From assembly GCA_914767715.1 (NCBI GenBank), contig OU612069.1:8060001-8124000 (forward strand): 64,000 nucleotides of DNA. Direction: 5' to 3'. Source of the DNA: Membranipora membranacea. Its lineage: Eukaryota > Bryozoa > Gymnolaemata > Cheilostomatida > Membraniporidae. Below, one piece after another: positions 25,434 through 37,700 of this stretch. Position 1 is the stretch's first letter. Every line of letters begins with the position of its first letter. The notes beneath the pieces are model-generated. The model was not told the DNA's origin. It saw only the letters and a program-made list of their open reading frames with translations, and did not search any database. A program made the position numbers and the translations under genes.

Positions 25434-28400
25434 AACCTGGCTGCTAATTAAGCTGACTTGAAATTTACAAAAATATACCAAGGGAGGGTATCACGCTTTT
25501 TTTTTCGCTCGGATCAAAAAATAGATTTCGTTCCAACCTACCTCAAAAGGAGAAGCAACTCCTGCTCTCTCAAATCTGAAATCCGTTTTGTTTTGCGGGT
25601 CTCCCTTCTCCGTCAGCACCAACTTTAACAACGCCCACTTTCGCACTAAAAAAACATGCCAAACGGCAGCAGTAAAAAATTCAAAGTCTATCACAATCAT
25701 ATGAAACTCTGACCAGTTCGAGCCCTCAAACACCTTATTCAAATTCCAGAATATGGAGATTCTCAGATAACCTGGCTGCTAATTAAGCTGACTTGAAATT
25801 TACATAAGTATACCAAGGGAGGGTATCACGCTTTTTTTTCGCTCGGATCAGAAAATAGATTTCGATCCAACCTACCTCAAAAGGAGAAGCAACTCCTGCT
25901 CTCTCAAATCTGAAATCCGTTTTGTTTTGCGGGTGTCCCTTCTCCGTCAGCACCAACTTTAACGACGCCCACTTTCGCACTAAAAAAACATGCCAAACGG
26001 CAGCAGTAAAAAATTCAAAGTCTATCACAATCATATGAAACTCTGACCAGTTCAAGCCCTCAAACACCTTTTTCAAAATCCAGAATATGGAGATTCTCAG
26101 ATAACCTGGCTGCTAATTAAGCTGACTTGAAATTTACAAATATATACCAAGGGAGGGTATCACGCCTTTTTTTCGCTCGGATCAAAAAATAGATTTCGTT
26201 CCAACCTACCTCAAAAGGAGAAGCAACTCCTGCTCGTCTCAAATCTGAAATCCGTTTTGTTTTGCGGGTCTCCCTTCTCCGTCAGCACCAACTTTAACGA
26301 CGCCCACTTTTGCACTAAAAAAACATGCCAAACGGCAGCAGTAAAAAATTCAAAGTCTATTACAATCATATGAAACTCTGACCAGTTCAAGCCTTCAAAC
26401 ACCTTATTCAAAATCCAGAATATGGAGATTCTCAGATAACCTGGCTGCTAATTAAGCTGACTTGAAATTTACAAAAAATATACCAAGGGAGGGTATCACG
26501 CTTTTTTTTCGCTCAGATCAGAAAATAGATTTCGTTCCAACCTACCTCAAAAGGAGAAGCAACTCCTGCTCGTCTCAAATCTGAAATCCGTTTTGTTTTG
26601 CGGGTCTCCCTTCTCCGTCAGCACCAACTTTAAAGAGGCCCACTTTCGCACTAAAAAAACATGCCAAACGGCAGCAGTAAAAAATTCAAAGTCTATCACA
26701 ATCATATGAAACTCTGACCAGTTCAAGCCCTCAAACACCTTATTCAAAATCCAGAATATGGAGATTCTCAGATAACCTGGCTGCTAATTAAGCTGACTTG
26801 AAATTTACAAAAATATACCAAGGGAGGGTATCACGCTTTTTTTTGGCTCGGATCAAAAAATAGATTTCGTTCCAACCTACCTCAAAAGCAAAAGCAACTC
26901 CTGCTCGTCTCAAATCTGAAATCCGTTTTGTTTTGCGGGTCTCCCTTCTCTGTCAGCACCAACTTTAACGACGCCCGCTTACGCACTAACAAAACATGCC
27001 AAACGGCAGCAGTAAAAAATTTGAAGTCTATTACAATCATATGAAACTCTGACCAGTTCAAGCCTTCAAACACCTTATTCAAAATCCAGAATATGGAGAT
27101 TCTCAGATAGCCTGGCTGCTAATTAAGCTGACTTGAAATTTACAAAAATATACCAAGGGAGGGTATCACGCTTTTTTTTCGCTCGGATCAAAAAAAAGAT
27201 TTCATTCCAACCTACCTCAAAAGGAGAAGCAACTGCTGCTCGTCTCAAATCTGAAATCCGTTTTGTTTTGCGGGTCTCCCTTCTCCGTCAGCACCAACTT
27301 TAACGACGCCCACTTTCGCACTAAAAAAACATGCCATACGGCAGCAGTAAAAAATTCAAAGTCTATCACAATCATATGAAACTCTGACCAGTTCAAGCCC
27401 TCAAACACCTTATTCAAAATCCAGAATATGGAGATTCTCAGATAACCTGGCTGCTAATTAAGGTGACTTGAAATTTACAAAACATACCAAGGGAGGGTAT
27501 CACGCTTTTTTTTCGCTCGGATCAAAAAATAGATTTCGTTCCAACCTACCTCAAAAGGAGAAGCAACTCCTGCTCGTCTCAAATCTGAAATCCGTTTTGT
27601 TTTGCGGATCTCCCTTCTCCGTCAGCACCAACTTTAACGACGCCCACTTTCGCACTAAAAAAACATGCCCAACGGCAGCAGTAAAAAATTCAAAGTCTAT
27701 CACAATCATATGAAACTCTGACCAGTTCAAGCCCTCAAACACCTTATTCAAAATCCAGAATATGGAGATTCTCAGATAACCTGGCTGCTAATTAAGCTGA
27801 CTTGAAATTTACAAAAATATACCAAGGGAGGGTATCACGCTTTTTTTTCTCTCGGATCAGAAAATAGATTTCGTTCCAACCTACCTCAAAAGGAGAAGCA
27901 ACTCCTGCTCTCTCAAATCTGAAATCCGTTTTGTTTTGCGGGTCTCCCTTCTCCGTCAGCACCAACTTTAAAGACGCCCACTTTCGCACTAAAAAAACAT
28001 GCCAAACGGCAGCAGTAAAAAATTCAAAGTCTATCACAATCATATGAAACTCTGACCAGTTCAAGCCCTCAAACACCTTATTCAAAATCCAGAATATGGA
28101 GATTCTCAGATAACCTGGCTGCTAATTAAGCTGACTTGAAATTTACAAAAATATACCAAGGGAGGGTATCACGCTTTTTTTTGCTCGGATCAAAAAATAG
28201 ATTTCGTTCCAACCTACCTCAAAAGCAGAAGCAACTCCTGCTCGTCTCAAATCTGAAATCCGTTTTGGTTTGCGGGTCTCCCTTCTCCGTCATCACCAAC
28301 TTTAACGACGCCCACTTTCGCACTAAAAAAACATGCCAAACGGCAGCAGTAAAAAATTCAAAGTCTATCACAATCATATGAAACTCTGACCAGTTCAAGC

Positions 28401-28445
28401 CCTCAAACACCTTTTTCAAAATCCAGAATATGGAGATTCTCAGAT
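25434..28445. repeat. 12-mer derivative abcefghij (nine monomers)
   Basis: This segment lacks d, like 18410-20082, but keeps g, h, i and j intact. It preserves the arrangement that was shortened in the earlier copy by the g/h and i/a fusions. Type a has an extra T (T9) near 25495-25503, and type e has one extra A near 26475. After j the order stops and a monomer with tttcgttttgc and ctccctcagc begins at 28446. Confidence 0.88.
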
Positions 28446-31400
28446 AACCTGGCTGCTAATTAAGCTGACTTGAAATTTACAAAAATATACCAAGGGAGGG
28501 TATCACGCTTTTTTTTCGCTCGGATCAAAAAATAGATTTCGTTCCAACCTACCTCAAAAGGAGAAGCAACTCCTGCTCGTCTCAAATCTGAAATCCGTTT
28601 CGTTTTGCGGGTCTCCCTTCTCCCTCAGCACCAACTTTAACGACGCCCACTTTCGCACTAACAAAACATGCCAAACGGCAGCAGTAAAAAATTCAAAGTC
28701 TATTACAATCATATGAAACTCTGACCAGTTCAAGCCTTCAAATACCTTATTCAAAATCCAGAATATGGAGATTCTCAGATAACCTGGCTGCTAATTAAGC
28801 TGACTTGAAATTTACAAAAATATACCAAGGGAGGGTATCACGCTTTTTTTTCGCTCGGATCAAAAGATAGATTTCGTTCCAACCTACCTCAAAAGGAGAA
28901 GCAACTCCTGCTCGTCTCAAATCTGAAATCCGTTTTGTTTTGCGGGTCTCCCTTCTCCGTCAGCACCAACTTTAAAGACGCCCACTTTCGCACTAAAAAA
29001 ACATGCCAAACGGCAGCAGTAAAAAATTCAAAGTCTATCACAATCATATGAAACTCTGACCAGTTCAAGCCCTCAAACACCTTATTCAAAATCCAGAATA
29101 TGGAGATTCTCAGATAACCTGGCTGCTAATTAAGCTGACTTGAAATTTACAAAAATATACCAAGGGAGGGTATCACGCTTTTTTTTCGCTCGGATCAAAA
29201 AATAGATTTCGTTCCAACCTACCTCAAAAGCAAAAGCAACTCCTGCTCGTCTCAAATCTGAAATCCGTTTTGTTTTGCGGGTCTCCCTTCTCCGTCAGCA
29301 CCAACTTTAAAGACGCCCACTTTCGCACTAAAAAAACATGCCAAACGGCAGCAGTAAAAAATTCAAAGTCTATCACAATCATATGAAACTCTGACCAGTT
29401 CAAGCCCTCAAACACCTTATTCAAAATCCAGAATATGGAGATTCTCAGATAACCTGGCTGCTAATTAAGCTGACTTGAAATTTACAAAAATATACCAAGG
29501 GAGGGTATCACGCTTTTTTTTCGCTCGGATCAAAAAATAGATTTCGTTCCAACCTACCTCAAAAGCAAAAGCAACTCCTGCTGGTCTCAAATCTGAAATC
29601 CGTTTTGTTTTGCGGGTCTCCCTTCTCCGTCAGCACCAACTTTAAAGACGCCCACTTTCGCACTAAAAAAACATGCCAAACGGCAGCAGTAAAAAATTCA
29701 AAGTCTATTACACTCATATGAAACTCTGACCAGTTCAAGCCCTCAAACACCTTATTCAAAATCCAGAATATGGAGATTCTCAGATAACCTGGCTGCTAAT
29801 TAAGCTGACTTGAAATTTACAAAAATATACCAAGGGAGGGTATCACGCTTTTTTTTCGCTCGGATCAAAAAATAGATTTCGTTCCAACCTACCTCAAAAG
29901 CAAAAGCAACTCCTGCTCGTCTCAAATCTGAAATCCGTTTTGTTTTGCGGGTCTCCCTTCTCCGTCAGCACCAACTTTAACGACGCCCACTTTCGCACTA
30001 AAAAAACATGCCATACGGCAGCAGTAAAAAATTCAAAGTCTATCACAATCATATGAAACTCTGACCAGTTCAAGCCCTCAAACACCTTATTCAAAATCCA
30101 GAATATGGAGATTCTCAGATAACCTGGCTGCTAATTAAGCTGACTTGAAATTTACAAAACATACCAAGGGAGGGTATCACGCTTTTTTTTCGCTCGGATC
30201 AAAAAATAGATTTCGTTCCAACCTACCTCAAAAGGAGAAGCAACTGCTGCTCGTCTCAAATCTGAAATCCGTTTTGTTTTGCGGATCTCCCTTCTCCGTC
30301 AGCACCAACTTTAACGAGGCCCACTTTCGCACTAAAAAAACATGCCATACGGCAGCAGTAAAAAATTCAAAGTCTATCACAATCATATGAAACTCTGACC
30401 AGTTCAAGCCCTCAAACACCTTATTCAAAATCCAGAATATGGAGATTCTCAGATAACCTGGCTGCTAATTAAGCTGACTTGAAATTTACAAAAACATACC
30501 AAGGGAGGGTATCACGCTTTTTTTTCGCTCGGATCAGAAAATAGATTTCGTTCCAACCTACCTCAAAAGGAGAAGCAACTCCTGCTCTCTCAAATCTGAA
30601 ATCCGATTTGTTTTGCGGGTCTCCCTTCTCCGTCAGCACCAACTTTAAAGACGCCCACTTTCGCACTAAAAAAACATGCCAAACGGCAGCAGTAAAAAAT
30701 TCAAAGTCTATCACAATCATATGAAACTCTGACCAGTTCAAGCCCTCAAACACCTTATTCAAAATCCAGAATATGGAGATTCTCAGATAACCTGGCTGCT
30801 AATTAAGCTGACTTGAAATTTACAAAAATATACCAAGGGAGGGTATCACGCTTTTTTTCGCTCGGATCAAAAAATAGATTTCGTTCCAACCTACCTCAAA
30901 AGCAGAAGCAACTCCTGCTCGTCTCAAATCTGAAATCCGTTTTGGTTTGCGGGTCTCCCTTCTCCGTCATCACCAACTTTAACGACGCCCACTTTCGCAC
31001 TAAAAAAACATGCCAAACGGCAGCAGTAAAAAATTCAAAGTCTATCACATTCATATGAAACTCTGACCAGTTCAAGCCCTCAAACACCTTTTTCAAAATC
31101 CAGAATATGGAGATTCTCAGATAACCTGGCTGCTAATTAAGCTGACTTGAAATTTACAAAAATATCCCAAGGGAGGGTATCACGCTTTTTTTTCGCTCGG
31201 ATCAAAAAATAGATTTCGTTCCAACCTACCTCAAAAGGAGAAGCAACTCCTGCTCGTCTCAAATCTGAAATCCGTTTCGTTTTGCGGGCCTCCCTTCTCC
31301 GTCAGCACCAACTTTAAAGACGCCCACTTTCGCACTAACAAAACATGCCAAACGGCAGCAGTAAAAAATTCAAAGTCTATTACAATCATATGAAACTCTG

Positions 31401-31792
31401 ACCAGTTCAAGCCTTCAAATACCTTATTCAAAATCCAGAATATGGAGATTCTCAGATAACCTGGCTGCTAATTAAGCTGACTTGAAATTTACAAAAATAT
31501 ACCAAGGGAGGGTATCACGCTTTTTTTTCGCTCGGATCAAAAAATAGATTTCGTTCCAACCTACCTCAAAAGGAGAAGCAACTCCTGCTCGTCTCAAATC
31601 TGAAATCCGTTTTGTTTTGCGGGTCTCCCTTCTCCGTCAGCACCAACTTTAACGACGTCCACTTTCGCACTAAAAAAACATGCCAAACGGCAGCAGTAAA
31701 AAATTCAAAGTCTATCACAATCATATGAAACTCTGACCAGTTCAAGCCCTCAAACACCTTTTTCAAAATCCAGAATATGGAGATTCTCAGAT
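28446..31792. repeat. Irregular satellite segment with a run of three gcaaaagc monomers
   Basis: Ten monomers with no clear larger period. Those at 29116, 29451 and 29786 share gcaaaagc in place of ggagaagc and form a local three-copy run. The mosaic at 30121, an i-like 334-bp monomer at 30455 and a j-type at 30789 (gcagaagc, ttttggtttgc, gtcatcacc) echo the g/h-i-j order of the 12-mer. The following copies (31123, 31458) carry private changes, including gcgggcctcc and gacgtcc. No unique sequence is present. Confidence 0.8.
30121..30454. repeat. Mosaic monomer alternating type h and type g markers
   Basis: Reading left to right, the diagnostic sites are h (acaaaacatacc), g (caactgctg), h (gcggatctcc) and g (gccatacgg). 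A further gaggccc change between the last two resembles type e. At least three switches in one 334-bp monomer cannot be made by a single crossover between known types. Repeated short-tract conversion is the simplest reading. Independent mutation to the same bases is possible but less likely. Confidence 0.75.
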
Positions 31793-34700
31793 AACCTGGC
31801 TGCTAATTAAGCTGACTTGAAATTTACAAAAATATACCAAGGGAGGGTATCACGCTTTTTTTTCGCTCGGATCAAAAAATAGATTTCGTTCCAACCTACC
31901 TCAAAAGGAGAAGCAACTCCTGCTCGTCTCAAATCTGAAATCCGTTTTGTTTTGCGGGTCTCCCTTCTTCGTCAGCACCAACTTTAACGACGCCCACCTT
32001 CGCACTAAAAAAACATGCCAAACGACAGCAGTAGAAAATTCAAAGTCTATCACAATCATATGAAACTCTGACCAGTTCAAGCCCTCAAACACCTTATTCA
32101 AAATCCAGAATATGGAGATTCTCAGATAACCTGGCTGCTAATTAAGCTGACTTGAAATTTACAAAAATATACCAAGGGAGGGTATCACGCTTTTTTTTCG
32201 CTCGGATCAGAAAATAGATTTCGTTCCAACCTACCCCAAAAGGAGAAGCAACTCCTGCTCTCTCAAATCTGAAATCCGTTTTGTTTTGCGGGTCTCCCTT
32301 CTCCGTCAGCACCAACTTTAACGACGCCCACTTTCGCACTAAAAAAACATGCCAAACGGCAGCAGTAAAAAATTCAAAGTCTATCACAATCATATGAAAC
32401 TCTGACCAGTTCAAGCCCTCAAACACCTCATTCAAAATCCAGAATATGGAGATTCTCAGATAACCTGGCTGCTAATTAAGCTGACTTGAAATTTACAAAA
32501 ATATACCAAGGGAGGGTATCACGCTTTTTTTTCGCTCGGATCAAAAAATAGATTTCGTTCCAACCTACCTCGAAAGGAGAAGCAACTCCTGCTCGTCTCA
32601 AATCTGAAATCCGTTTTGTTTTGCGGGTCTCCCTTCTCCGTCAGCACCAACTTTAACGACGCCCACTTTCGAACTAAAAAAACATGCCAAACGGCAGCAG
32701 TAAAAAATTCAAAGTCTATCACAATCATATGAAACTCTGACCAGTTCAAGCCCTCAAACACCTTATTCAAAATCCAGAATATGGAGATTCTCAGATAACC
32801 TGGCTGCTAATTAAGCTGACTTGAAATTTACAAAAATATACCAAGGGAGGGTATCACACTTTTTTTTCGCTCGGATCAAAAAATAGATTTCGTTCCAACC
32901 TACCTCAAAAGGAGAAGCAACTCCTGCTCGTCTCAAATCTGAAATCCGTTTTATTTTGCGGGTCTCCCTTCTCCGTCAGCACCAACTTTAACGACGCCCA
33001 CTTTCGCACTAAAAAAACATGCCAAACGGCAGCAGTAAAAAATTCAAAGTCTATCACAATCATATGAAACTCTGACCAGTTCAAGCCCTCAAACACCTTA
33101 TTCAAAATCCAGAATATGGAGATTCTCAGATAACCTGGCTGCTAATTAAGCTGACTTGAAATTTACAAAAATATACCAAGGGAGGGTATCACGCTTTTTT
33201 TTCGCTCGGATCAGAAAATAGATTTCGTTCCGACCTACCTCAAAAGGAGAAGCAACTCCTGCTCTCTCAAATCTGAAATCCGTTTTGTTTTGCGGGTCTC
33301 CCTTCTCCGTCAGCACCAACTTTAACGACGCCCACTTTCGCACTAAAAAAACATGCCAAACGGCAGCAGTAAAAAATTCAAAGTCTATCACAATCATATG
33401 AAACTCTGACCAGTTCAAGCCCTCAAACACCTCATTCAAAATCCAGAATATGGAGATTCTCAGATAACCTGGCTGCTAATTAAGCTGACTTGAAATTTAC
33501 AAAAATATACCAAGGGAGGGTATCACGCTTTTTTTTCGCTCGGATCAAAAAATAGATTTCGTTCCAACCTACCTCAAAAGGAGAAGCAACTCCTGCTCGT
33601 CTCAAATCTGAAATCCGTTTTGTTTTGCGGGTCTCCCTTCTCCGTCAGCACCAACTTTAACGACGCCCACTTTCGCACTAAAAAAACATGCCAAACGGCA
33701 GCAGTAAAAAATTCAAAGTCTATCACAATCATATGAAACTCTGACCAGTTCAAGCCCTCAAACACCTTATTCAAAATCCAGAATATGGAGATTCTCAGAT
33801 AACCTGGCTGCTAATTAAGCTGACTTGAAATTTGCAAAAACATACCAAGGAAGGGTATCACGCTTTTTTTTCGTTCGGATCAAAAAATAGATTTCGTTCC
33901 AACCTACCTCAAAAGGAGAAGCAACTCCTGCTCGTCTCAAATCTGAACTCCGTTTTGTTTTGCGGGTCTCCCTTCTCCGTCAGCACCAACTTTAACGACG
34001 CCCGCTTTCGCACTAAAAAAACATGCCATACGGCAGCAGTAAAAAATTCAAAGTGTATCACAATCATATGAAACTCTGACCAGTTCAAGCCCTCAAACAC
34101 CTTATTCAAAATCCAGAATATGGAGATTCTCAGATAACCTGGCTGCTAATTAAGCTGACTTGAAATTTACAAAAATATACCAAGGGAGGGTATCACGCTT
34201 TTTTTTCGCTCGGATCAAAAAATAGATTTCGTTCCAACCTACCTCAAAAGGAGAAGCAACTCCTGCTCGTCTCAAATCTGAAATCCGTTTTGTTTTGCGG
34301 GTCTCCCTTCTCCGTCAACACCAACTTTAACGACGCCCACTTTCGCACTAAAAAAACATGCCAAACGGCAGCAGTAAAAAATTCAAAGTCTATCACAATC
34401 ATATGAAACTCTGACCAGTTCAAGCCCTCAAACACCTTTTTCAAAATCCAGAATATGGAGATTCTCAGATAACCTGGCTGCTAATTAAGCTGACTTGAAA
34501 TTTACAAAAATATACCAAGGGAGGGTATCACGCTTTTTTTTCGCTCGGATCAAAAAATAGATTTTGTTCCAACCTACCTCAAAAGGAGAAGCAACTCCTG
34601 CTCGTCTCAAATCTGAAATCCGTTTTGTTTTGCGGGTCTCCCTTCTTCGTCAGCACCAACTTTAACGACGCCCACCTTCGCACTAAAAAAACATGCCAAA

Positions 34701-37700
34701 CGACAGCAGTAAAAAATTCAAAGTCTATCACAATCATATGAAACTCTGACCAGTTCAAGCCCTCAAACACCTTATTCAAAATCCAGAATATGGAGATTCT
34801 CAGATAACCTGGCTGCTAATTAAGCTGACTTGAAATTTACAAAAATATACCAAGGGAGGGTATCACGCTTTTTTTTCGCTCGGATCAAAAAATAGATTTC
34901 GTTCCAACCTACCTCAAAAGGAGAAGCAACTCCTGCTCGTCTCAAATCTGAAATCCGTTTTGTTTTGTGGGTCTCCCTTCTTCGTCAGCACCAACTTTAA
35001 CGACGCCCACCTTCGCACTAAAAAAACATGCCAAACGACAGCAGTAAAAAATTCAAAGTCTATCACAATCATATGAAACTCTGACCAGTTCAAGCCCTCA
35101 AACACCTTATTCAAAATCCAGAATATGGAGATTCTCAGATAACCTGGCTGCTAATTAAGCTGACTTGAAATTTACAAAAATATACCAAGGGAGGGTATCA
35201 CGCTTTTTTTTCGCTCGGATCAGAAAATAGATTTCGTTCCAACCTACCTCAAAAGGAGAAGCAACTCCTGCTCTCTCAAATCTGAAATCCGTTTTGTTTT
35301 GCGGGTCTCCCTTCTCCGTCAGCACCAACTTTAACGACGCCCACTTTCGCACTAAAAAAACATGCCAAACGGCAGCAGTAAAAAATTCAAAGTCTATCAC
35401 AATCATATGAAACTCTGACCAGTTCAAGCCCTCAAACACCTCATTCAAAATCCAGAATATGGAGATTCTCAGATAACCTGGCTGCTAATTAAGCTGACTT
35501 GAAATTTACAAAAATATACCAAGGGAGGGTATCACGCTTTTTTTTCGCTCGGATCAAAAAATAGATTTCGTTCCAACCTACCTCAAAAGGAGAAGCAACT
35601 CCTGCTCGTCTCAAATCTGAAATCCGTTTTGTTTTGCGGGTCTCCCTTCTCCGTCAGCACCAACTTTAACGACGCCCACTTTCGCACTAAAAAAACATGC
35701 CAAACGACAGCAGTAAAAAATTCAAAGTCTATCACAATCATATGAAACTCTGACCAGTTCAAGCCCTCAAACACCTTATTCAAAATCCAGAATATGGAGA
35801 TTCTCAGATAACCTGGCTGCTAATTAAGGTGACTTGAAATTTACAACAATATACCAAGGGAGGGTATCACGCTTTTTTTTCGCTCGGATCAGAAAATAGA
35901 TTTCGTTCCAACCTACCTCAAAAGGAGAAGCAACTCCTGCTCTCTCAAATCTGAAATCCGTTTTGTTTTGCGGGTCTCCCTTCTCCGTCAGCACCAACTT
36001 TAACGACGCCCACTTTCGCACTAAAAAAACATGCCAAACGGCAGCAGTAAAAAATTCAAAGTCTATCACAATCATATGAAACTCTGACCAGTTCAAGCCC
36101 TCAAACACCTCATTCAAAATCCAGAATATGGAGATTCTCAGATAACCTGGCTGCTAATTAAGCTGACTTGAAATTTACAAAAATATACCAAGGGAGGGTA
36201 TCACGCTTTTTTTTCGCTCGGATCAAAAAATAGATTTCGTTCCAACCTACCTCAAAAGGAGAAGCAACTCCTGCTCGTCTCAAATCTGAAATCCGTTTTG
36301 TTTTGCGGGTCTCCCTTCTCCGTCAGCACCAACTTTAACGACGCCCACTTTCGCACTAAAAAAACATGCCAAACGGCAGCAGTAAAAAATTCAAAGTCTA
36401 TCACAATCATATGAAACTCTGACCAGTTCAAGCCCTCAAACACCTTATTCAAAATCCAGAATATGGAGATTCTCAGATAACCTGGCTGCTAATTAAGCTG
36501 ACTTGAAATTTACAAAAACATACCAAGGGAGGGTATCACGCTTTTTTTTCGCTCGGATCAAAAAATAGATTTCGTTCCAACCTACCTCAAAAGGAGAAGC
36601 AACTCCTGCTCGTCTCAAATCTGAAATCCGTTTTGTTTTGCGGGTCTCCCTTCTCCGTCAGCACCAACTTTAACGACGCCCACTTTCGCACTAAAAAAAC
36701 ATGCCAAACGGCAGCAGTAAAAAATTCAAAGTCTATCACAATCATATGAAACTCTGACCAGTTCAAGCCCTCAAACACCTTATTCAAAATCCAGAATATG
36801 GAGATTCTCAGATAACCTGGCTGCTAATTAAGCTGACTTGAAATTTACAAAAACATACCAAGGGAGGGTATCACGCTTTTTTTTCGTTCGGATCAAAAAA
36901 TAGATTTCGTTCCAACCTACCTCAAAAGGAGAAGCAACTCCTGCTCGTCTCAAATCTGAACTCCGTTTTGTTTTGCGGGTCTCCCTTCTCCGTCAGCACC
37001 AACTTTAACGACGCCCACTTTCGCACTAAAAAAACATGCCATACGGCAGCAGTAAAAAATTCAAAGTGTATCACAATCATATGAAACTCTGACCAGTTCA
37101 AGCCCTCAAACACCTTATTCAAAATCCAGAATATGGAGATTCTCAGATAACCTGGCTGCTAATTAAGCTGACTTGAAATTTACAAAAATATACCAAGGGA
37201 GGGTATCACGCTTTTTTTTCGCTCGGATCAAAAAATAGATTTCGTTCCAACCTACCTCAAAAGGAGAAGCAACTCCTGCTCGTCTCAAATCTGAAATCCG
37301 TTTTGTTTTGCGGGTCTCCCTTCTCCGTCAGGACCAACTTTAGCGACGCCCACTTTCGCACTAACAAAACATGCCAAACGGCAGCAGTAAAAAATTCAAA
37401 GTCTATTACAATCATATGAAACTCTGACCAGTTCAAGCCTTCAAACACCTTATTCAAAATCCAGAATATGGAGATTCTCAGATAACCTGGCTGCTAATTA
37501 AGCTGACTTGAAATTTACAAAAATATACCAAGGGAGGGTATCACGCTTTTTTTTCGCTCGGATTAAAAAATAGATTTCGTTCCAACCTACCTCAAAAGGA
37601 GAAGCAACTCCTGCTCGTTTCAAATCTGAAATCCGTTTTGTTTTGCGGGTCTCCCTTCTCCGTCAGCACCAACTTTAACGACGCCCACTTTCGCACTAAA

